A DNA stretch of 64,000 nucleotides from Epiperipatus broadwayi (taxonomy: Eukaryota > Onychophora > Udeonychophora > Euonychophora > Peripatidae): NCBI GenBank assembly GCA_028023455.1, contig JAQFVV010000017.1, forward strand, positions 2,735,001 to 2,799,000, given 5' to 3'. Numbering within the stretch: the stretch's first letter is position 1; every line of letters begins with the position of its first letter. Made by a program: the position numbers and the translations under genes. Shown one piece after another: positions 57,270 to 64,000 of this stretch. The notes beneath the pieces were generated by a model, which worked only from the letters and a program-made list of their open reading frames with translations, was not told the DNA's origin and ran no database searches.

Positions 57270-57905
57270 ACAATATACATATATGATTTTTTATTATTTA
57301 TTATAATTTATATGAAAGAACAGCATAATGGTTAATTTCCATTTTTGATGAATTGTAATAAAATATGACTTCTGTTTTTCTTGTAGATGGTGATGCAATA
57401 CTTCTATGAGTATAGACTATGGTTATCTTTATCTTATATCTAAATTAGATTTTATGCCATCTGCCAAAGTGAAATAAATTTTTAGCTATGCATGATCATC
57501 AAAACACAATACGGTCTAATAAATTGATTCTATTTGCTACTAGAATTGTAGCCCAATACATGTGATTTACTACATGAATTTACTCTCAACATAATTTCCA
57601 TATTAAACCCCTATAAAAGACATTAGTAACGGTGAATGTGTTTTAAAAAATCAATCAGATTAAGTGCAATAATGAGCAATATGATAAATATCCTTTTTTT
57701 AGCTAACATATCTAGGAAAATTAATCTCTTGCATTTACAACTAATATAAAGATGTAGAAAACTGCCAGAGTCACTCAAAGAGGTGGAAATTTACTGACTC
57801 ATCTATACATTCTGAGAACCTCTTATGTGTTTATCAACAATCAGTTTATAAAGAATATTTTATTAAGAATACTTTTATTTAATTTGATGTGTAATGTGAT
57901 AAAAA
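57270..57905. other. No gene recognised
   Basis: AT-rich; nothing identified. Confidence 0.4.
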
Positions 57906-57911
57906 CCAAAA

Positions 57912-58157
57912 AATTATATTTTTCTTTGACCATAATTTGGGTTGATATATTTAACTTGAAATAAAAGTGGGGTCATTCCAGTGGTCAGAGAAAAAAATAT
58001 TTTTTGATTTTTAGTGCATTATTTATCCAATTCAATAAAATCATTTTTAAATCATTATTTTTAAGATTATGAATTAATTAATTAATTAATGGATGAGACC
58101 CACTTTTATTTCAATTTTAAGGAACCAACCTAAATTATAGTCAGAGAAAAATAATGG
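57912..58157. repeat. Inverted repeat with G run
   Basis: AATAAAAGTGGGGTCAT pairs with ATGAGACCCACTTTTATT; TTTCTTTGACCATAATTTGG pairs with AATTATAGTCAGAGAAA. A G run lies at ~58155-58168. Confidence 0.65.
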
Positions 58158-58469
58158 GGGGGGGGGGTAGTGCATTATGCATTCAATTAAGTAAACATAT
58201 TTTTAATAAAAAATATATATATTATTTTGTTCATTTGTAGTATTCAGATATTTAAAACAAACTTTTAATAACAATTCATATTCAAATTTAAAAACATAAA
58301 GTGTTCAATGTTATCATATTTCCATTTTTGAAATGAAATTCATGCTCATGTCAAAATTGTTATAATTTTTTTTGTCTGTGGAGAAATGCTTTTTAAAAAA
58401 GAAAGTTTCAATTAATTAAGATAAATTAAGATTTCATTCTTATTTTTTATCTTAATTAGTGTTAGTAGC

Positions 58470-59880
58470 TTTTTACACATACCATTTACAACTCTCAATA
58501 CTCTTTATTTATATCAAAACTAACAGTTTTGACTGTGCTGCAGTCATCATCAGAGCTACAATATTCAAATATATAATTATATAATTAATATACTTATACA
58601 CATATTCATATACATAATTAAATATACAAATAAGTTATGTATATGAAAAATAAATTATGCATATGAATATGTGTATAAGTGTATTAAGTACACCTGGGTC
58701 TCTTTTTACGCGGACTTATTTAACACGATTTTGAAGTTACGCGATCCGTGTTTCACCGGAAGTCGATCTCCGATATTGCGCTATTACTTTAGATAATAAA
58801 TTTCGCGCACTTACATTATATTGAAAGTAATAGCACATTATTGGAATTCGACTTTCAACTTAGTAATTTCAATATTTTCAGTGCTTTATAATAGTAAGAT
58901 TTTATGCAATAATGAAATTAAAATCTTGATTTCCACATTTTATGTATACACACATTAAATTTTACAAGATTATAATGTAAATTTGTTCAAACATTGTGCC
59001 TGTTAATTTTGCATTTTAAATCACATTCTGTTTTTGCTTTTTAAAAAATAACGTAATCAATTATTAATCATTTAGTGTCCATAAGTTTATTTTTAAAAGG
59101 TCAGTAATAGCAGTGGGCACAATGAAATTTGACAATTAAAATCTGATTTTTAATTGTAATTAACAATTTAAAAATTACTTAGGTGACTTGAAATAATGTG
59201 ATGTGAAATTTGATTTTTAAACAGAACTGAAAATTAAAGACAAAAATAAGAATTTAATTTTTAGTTGTTAGTTTCATAAACAATTAATAAAATCATCGTC
59301 TCAAAGATTAATTACTAATTACGTTGTCACCAGAAAAACATTGACACAACATGAGTGCGAAGTTGGCACTAATTGTTTGCAAATGAACGTGTTTTTCGGC
59401 AAATAGCTATAATAATTAAAACATGTATAAAAAAATGTAAATTACTGTACTGTAAATTATGCATAAAAATATATTATTTTGAATAAAATTAAATATTATA
59501 GTTAAAAAAAGTTTGTCTTGTATCAATTTTTTTCAAATTTGAAAATTTTTATTAGTCATATTTTATTTCCTTATTTTTTTTTGCACGCGAATTTTAAAGT
59601 AATTTTACGTTGGTGCTTTACTTTTATGCAAATTTTGAAAAATCACAGACTGCATCCCCCCTTTTTCAATGTAATTTACGTCTATTTTTGCACGATTTCA
59701 TTTGCATGTATTTTCTGAGGAACATATCTATCGCGTAAAATGAGACCCAGGTGTATATAATTATATATTTGAATATTGTAGCTCTGATGATGACTGCAAG
59801 ACAGTCAAAACTTAGTTTTGATATAAATAAAAGTATTGATAAAATGTTTAAGAGAGTTATAAATGGTATAATATGTTAAA
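58470..59880. repeat. Foldback host repeat carrying a pogo-like MITE
   Basis: Arms 58470-58690 and 59754-59880 are inverted copies with a hammerhead-like core (CTGATGATGACTG hairpin and AAAAC) in each, minus at 58513-58555 and plus at 59782-59820, but no stem I. Their junction was split by the transposon at 58691-59753. Confidence 0.65.
58691..59753. mobile_element. Non-autonomous DNA transposon, 22-bp TIRs, TA duplication
   Basis: Terminal inverted repeats CACCTGGGTCTC plus ten more bases (58691-58712 and 59732-59753) differ at one position; TA flanks both ends. 1063 bp, no transposase. TA duplication with a C-A-rich terminus and TTACGCG-like inner sequence resembles pogo/Tigger-type MITEs of the Tc1/mariner superfamily; the assignment is inference. 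Confidence 0.75.
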
Positions 59881-59884
59881 GTAT

Positions 59885-60320
59885 AAATCAATACATAGGA
59901 AAATGATAAAGAAGAAAATTATATTAGAAGCTCTTTAGTGAATATTTAATGAAAGCTTATTTAAAAAATATACAGACATTTAGTGTACATCATTGAAAAC
60001 TTACCAGACCAATATTCAGCATTGTGAAACTCAGTCCATTAATACGGTCGCACTGAACAATTATATGGGCGGCACTAATATATTTCCGTCATATTACATT
60101 GTCTTTGATACCTAACACTTATGCAAAATTTGAAGGAAATCCATTTGATAGAAACATATTAATTGATTACAAGATTTGACCCAAACAAACAGAATTTCTA
60201 AGTTAAATAAAAGTTTCAAAAAGATTGTTGACTTTACTGAAACAATTGACATTTTAAATTCCATCTCTAATGCTTCCTATGCCTCAATCTTTCAACTTTT
60301 GAGTAAACATTTTAAATTAA
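59885..60320. other. No gene recognised
   Basis: The 60-codon frame at 60176-60358 has no recognisable motif. Confidence 0.4.
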
Positions 60321-60324
60321 AAAC

Positions 60325-60575
60325 AAAAAAGTCATCATACAATGTTTTGAGTATCTAAAGACCCAAAGTGTGATTCCCATGTTAGTACCATCATCGGTCA
60401 ACCAGCAATTCCAAAAGAAATCATAAAAATAATACCAATTAAAACTTACTAAACTGCATGTTTTTACTAATAGTTGATTATCCTTAAAAAAAATTTAATA
60501 AAATTTGAATTTTTCTAAAGTCATTTAACAATTTACTACAGATAATAGAAATAATCTAACATGCAATTAAAATCA
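60325..60575 (+). repeat. Diverged SINE or PLE 3 tail
   Basis: GTGTGATTCCCATG, GTCAACCAGCAATTCC, AAACTTACTAAACTGCATG, TTTTTCTAAAGTCATT and GATAATAGAAATAATC follow the order of 35180-35400. The head with box A is not recognisable. Confidence 0.5.
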
Positions 60576-60579
60576 AATG

Positions 60580-61235
60580 CTAGTATCGCTGTTTTTCAGA
60601 CAAACACATTGGAATTACATGTGTATATGGAATGGTTCATGATTCTGAATTCTTGGTTAGATAGACATTAATATTAATAAGCAAGCCAAAAATAAAACAA
60701 AACATTATTTGCCTATTAACACACTTGGATGATTTCAAAATTTTATTAAAAAAAAAAAACCTTGTAAAAAAATGTTAGTTATACATCCCTCCAATATAAC
60801 TTCGTTATACAGTATTTGAATTTTTTTTGTTAAATTTGAATCTAGCAGATGAAGTTAGAAGATATAAAAGTTCTGAAGAAGATTGCTGGAGCCAATCAAA
60901 ACTGTAAACTATAAAAAAGGGTGGTAAATAAAGCAATGTGTGACAGTAGTAAAGTGTATGGATGATTTACTATTATATGATAGCTTTGTTCAATTTTTGA
61001 TTACAATGCAACACCATAAATACACGTCTATACACTTTTACAAAGTTTTTATTCTCAATTTTTTGAAACTTTTTATGTAATGCAATAAAAAATAGAAATT
61101 GTGTCTGAGATGGCTGTTGCTTATTGGTCAACTGTCCATATTTCTTAAATATTGTTTGTTGCATATTGGTCACCTTGTTCATATTTCTTATATATACAAT
61201 TTTATCACAATAATTAAATATATGACGCTTTAACT
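60580..61235. other. No gene recognised
   Basis: Contains a hammerhead-like core without stem I at 60868-60905. Confidence 0.4.
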
Positions 61236-61239
61236 GAGA

Positions 61240-61500
61240 TCTAAAGTTTATATCTGAACTAGAGACAGTCTCTAGTTTAATAAATGATTAGTAATAATCA
61301 TTACTGTATTTATTTAGAGTGGTTAGTGTCTTGTAGGTGGAGTAAGTTTGGCACTTATAATTTAAAATGTAACAATTTACTATTGATAAATACTGAACAA
61401 ATAATAAATATATATATATATTTGAAGAATGGTGACCTGGAGAAACTAATGAGTGCTAGTTCAGGATGAAATTTTTTATTGTGTCTTTATTCCTAAGTTT
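61240..61500 (+). repeat. Family B repeat (B12), decayed
   Basis: ACTAGAGACAGTCTCTAG, AGTAATAATCATTACTG, GTGGAGTAAGTTTGGCAC, GGTGACCTGGAGAAAC, then TAATGAGTGCTAGTTCAGGATGAAA. Core C3-U4 context and stem II are damaged. Confidence 0.6.
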
Positions 61501-61683
61501 TTTTTTTTTAAAAAAAAAGGGGGGGAAGGTGGAATTATTTATTATATTTATAAAAAATATATATTTTAACTTAAATTAAAAATATAGAAACCATAAAAAA
61601 AATTTAAATGTTTGTTGAATTAAGTACTGTAAAGAAGATTTTTCATTCATCATCATTATCATTATTATTTGTCAAAGTCAAGA

Positions 61684-61785
61684 AATCAGCACAGCAGCCT
61701 TGCAAGCAAGCAGTTGGTTGCAGACGGCTGTTGCGGGTTCGCCTTCTGGCCAATGCTATGACATATGAGAAAAAAAATGTTGTGA
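61684..61785. repeat. GC-richer block related to 8357-8405
   Basis: GGGTTCGCCTTCTGGCCAAT followed by GCTATGACATATGAGAAA matches GGTTTGCTTCCCAGCCGATG and GCTTTGACACATGAAAAA at the other locus. Confidence 0.45.
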
Positions 61786-62220
61786 TAAATTTTCTAATTG
61801 TAAAAGTTTACAAAGTCTGTTAATGCTATTTTGTACGATTTTTGCTTTTTGAAAAAAAAGATGGTTTAGACAGGATGTTTAGATACAGTGTAGATTTCAA
61901 ATGAATCTTGTGCGGCAACAAATTAAAAATGGGATTTTTTATTTTAATAATATAATTCTGCATTTAAACAGCATTTTGCACTTTCTATCATCTTGCTCCA
62001 AACATATTATATTAGCTCTTATAGGGTCGAAGATATGACCATATCCCATCTCGTGTTATCACAGTTAGGCCAACCTAAATGCAATGTTTGGATGCAGCTC
62101 CCTAAAGTACACAACTTCTGGCTGATAAATTACTGCAAGTGATCTTATATATAATTTGTGAGGTGAAATTTGGAAGAAACAACTTTCATATTGTTTATTA
62201 ATTTATTTAATGATGAATAA

Positions 62221-62340
62221 GTGTGGAGCAAGATGACAGAGAGTCCAAAATTAAGGAAGCATGGTTTATTGCCAATAATTCTCACATGATCAATAAAAAA
62301 GAATTATGCATACCATTATCAAAGTATTGGAATATGTAAA
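62221..62340 (+). pseudogene. PLE GIY-YIG C-terminal remnant (copy 4)
   Basis: Reads ESKIKEAWFIANNSHMINKK then CIPLSKYWNM and stop, aligning with KLKEAWFIAKSKNVINQ and SVPLIMHWNI of PLE copy 1. Only the last ~35 residues are preserved. Confidence 0.65.
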
Positions 62341-62489
62341 TTTAAGATTTACATAATTGTTAACAGATTTAAATATCATCTATTTATTATATAAACATGT
62401 ACAATATTCTGATGTTATTTCTAAAGCTATGAATTTAACCGTAAACTTTGAAAATATGCTTAGCGAAATAAACATTTTATAAATTTATA

Positions 62490-63165
62490 ATCTTTTCTTG
62501 TTAAATGTGTATCATCATCATCAACAACCATTATCAATCCATTGTAGTATGAAGGTCTTTCCCAGTCCCTTATCTCTAGCTTCTCTTCTTCACATTACCT
62601 CTCAATGCTTTCTTATTTCATCCATCCATCTCACATATGATCTCTTTCTGGGACTTTTACAATCTCTTGAAATCCAGTTTAAGATTTCACTTGCCCATTT
62701 ATTATCATCTAGCAAGATGTCCATCCCAGCTCCACTTCAGTCTTGTAATTCTTTCAACAATGTCAGTAACATGTTTGTTCTCTTATTCATGTATTGGGTT
62801 TTTAGTCTCTTCTTGTTACTCCTAACATGCATCTCTCCATACTTTTTTGGGTGATCATAAGTCTTTCTATTGCTCTTCTATTAAGTTTTCAAGTCTCATA
62901 TTTATAAATAAGAACTGGTAAAACACATTTATTAAAAACCTTTCTTTTCCAACACATAGGCATATTTTCTTTTAATATTAAGTTATTTCTACCAAAAGCA
63001 CTCCAATCAAGTTTAATCCTATGATTAATTTTACCCATTATGTTTTCATCTGTATTAATAATCTGACCAAGGTATTCGTAGTTGTTAACTTCTTCTAACT
63101 CATCACAATTAATTTTTATTTACATCTTTTGAAAAAAATTATTGTCTTTTAACATTTACCTTTAG
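62490..63165 (-). pseudogene. RTE-type LINE, C-terminal region of reverse transcriptase
   Basis: Read leftwards: VNNYEYLGQIINTDE (YLG motif), INHRIKLDWSAFGR, RKVFNKCVLPVLIYKYET (the VLPVLTYG.ETW motif), QKSMERCMLGVTRRD (MER.MLG...RD), then KWASEILNWISRDCKSPRKR and YVRWMDEIRK. This order of motifs is diagnostic for RTE/BovB-type LINEs after the catalytic palm. Several stops. The 118-codon plus-strand frame at 62498-62854 is its antisense shadow. Confidence 0.78.
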
Positions 63166-63190
63166 TACAACTTCATTACTTTCATCTGTT

Positions 63191-63686
63191 AAACCACTAA
63201 ACATCACATGATCACCATCTCTATACTAGCACATAATTGTTGTAAACAAAGGCAAAACTCTCCATACAGTAGTGCCACCCAAACAGAGTAATCAATGGAT
63301 GCCAGAAGGCTTTTGCATAAAATCCCTATCTAGTGCCTACTCATCCAATATCTCCAGACTAGTTTCTGGCTTGTGGCCATCATCAGTGAAGAGCCTTGGA
63401 TCTGACAGCACTGCACCTAGATCTTAGGATCTAATGCAACCCTCCAGCAGCCACCTTTTAACTCTACATTACTAAAAAACTATGAGAATGAAATTGAAAA
63501 CACAATAATATTTTCAATCTAAGCTCAATAGCTTATATAGTCATATGGATCTGAACTCAATTCAGCACCCATACATTTTGGTGTCTTTGGCTCTTAAAAA
63601 ACCATAGCCACCACTATCCTATAATGCAGAATTGGTGTTAAATCACTAAACATCACATGATCACCATCTCTATACTAGCACACACA
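63191..63686 (-). repeat. Family A (A9), one unit plus head-to-tail junction
   Basis: Minus sense. The end block (ACTAAACATCACATGATCAC and CTATACTAGCAC) occurs in the same orientation at ~63193 and ~63640, offset ~446, so this is slightly more than one unit of a head-to-tail repeat; the unit start ACACCAATTCTGC follows the end block directly. Upstream motif at 63568-63538; intact ribozyme at 63399-63345. Confidence 0.75.
63345..63399 (-). ncRNA. Type I hammerhead ribozyme A9, intact
   Basis: Minus strand: outer stem I CCAA/TTGG; internal loop; inner stem CTTCA/TGGAG (one G-U); CTGATGA; stem II TGGC/GCCA with loop CACAA; GAAA; stem III ACTAGT; C17. All invariant bases present and stem II is fully paired. 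The best family A ribozyme here. Confidence 0.85.
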
Positions 63687-64000
63687 AGGTGGCACTACTG
63701 TATGGAGAGTTTTGCCTTTGTTTACAACAATTATGTGCTAGTATAGAGAAGGTGATCATGTGATGTTTAGTGGTTTAACACCAATCCTGCCTAATAATAT
63801 ATTGGTGGCTATGGTTGTTTAAGAGCCAAAGACACCAAAATGTATGGGTGCTGTACTGAGTTCAGACCCATATGACTATATAAGCTATTGAGCTTAGATT
63901 GAAAATATTATTGTGTTTTCAATTTCATTCTCATACTTTTGTAGTAAAGTAGAGTTAAAAGGTGGCTGCTGGAGGGTTGCGTTAGATCCTAAGATCTAGG
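63687..64000 (+). repeat. Family A (A10), cut by window end
   Basis: Plus sense: 3' end of one unit (CACTACTGTATGGAGAG to GATGTTTAGTGGTTTA) followed directly by the start of another (ACACCAATCCTGCC) at ~63779, the upstream motif at 63851-63880, and on to GATCCTAAGATCTAGG. Its ribozyme should lie just past the window. Head to head with A9. Confidence 0.75.

Noticed and set aside
62498-62854. 118-codon plus-strand frame with hydrophobic stretches
   Set aside because: Antisense to a clear RTE reverse transcriptase fragment.

Overview
This window looks like repeat-dominated nuclear DNA from an animal, most likely an invertebrate. It is very AT-rich, has no operon-like or compact gene layout, and every coding stretch I can recognise belongs to a retroelement: Penelope-like elements (PLEs) with GIY-YIG endonuclease, RTE-type LINEs, another LINE with a C-terminal zinc knuckle, and a non-coding LTR retrotransposon. 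I cannot name the species. I found no convincing host gene in 64 kb.

Layout. 1-4816: minus-strand LTR retrotransposon with ~2.1 kb LTRs and only ~0.7 kb of non-coding interior; the left LTR runs off the window and carries a 13-base Illumina adapter sequence. 4857-6445: PLE copy 1. 6550-11590: LINE remnants, a foldback repeat, a PLE remnant and small ribozyme-bearing repeats. 12053-13427: tandem array of a 409-bp unit carrying hammerhead ribozymes. 14030-27215: LINE scraps and many copies of dispersed repeat families here called A, B and C, separated by AT-rich DNA with no recognised feature. 28085-31200: PLE copy 2, a large head-to-head inverted pair. 31440-35432: PLE copy 3, interrupted by a solo LTR. 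35740-40125: a foldback, a second retrozyme-like unit, a hairpin MITE and three tandem-repeat arrays. 40945-49000: more A and B repeats, PLE copy 5 and hairpin MITEs. 50167-59880: triplet repeats, a 2-kb foldback, B repeats and a pogo-like MITE. 60325-64000: SINE-like scrap, PLE and RTE remnants, and a head-to-head pair of family A.

The most interesting content is a set of at least four dispersed repeat families (R, A, B, C) that each carry a type I hammerhead ribozyme core: CUGANGA, a hairpin, GAAA, a very short self-complementary stem III, a UH cleavage site, and a two-part stem I. Sequences differ between families but pairing is kept, including the palindromic stem III (ATCATGAT, ACCATGGT, ACTAGT, ATGCAT, ACCGGT). 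R, A and C share an upstream motif. R, A and B occur head to tail with periods of 409, ~446 and 448 bp. This matches what is known of animal retrozymes (small non-autonomous retroelements thought to move through circular RNA) and of PLE-borne hammerheads. A and B copies also show the same 5' structure as the PLEs here: an inverted copy of the element's own 3' part joined to a 5'-truncated sense copy. I infer that PLE reverse transcriptase may have mobilised them. All ribozyme calls are from manual folding; none has been tested computationally or experimentally.
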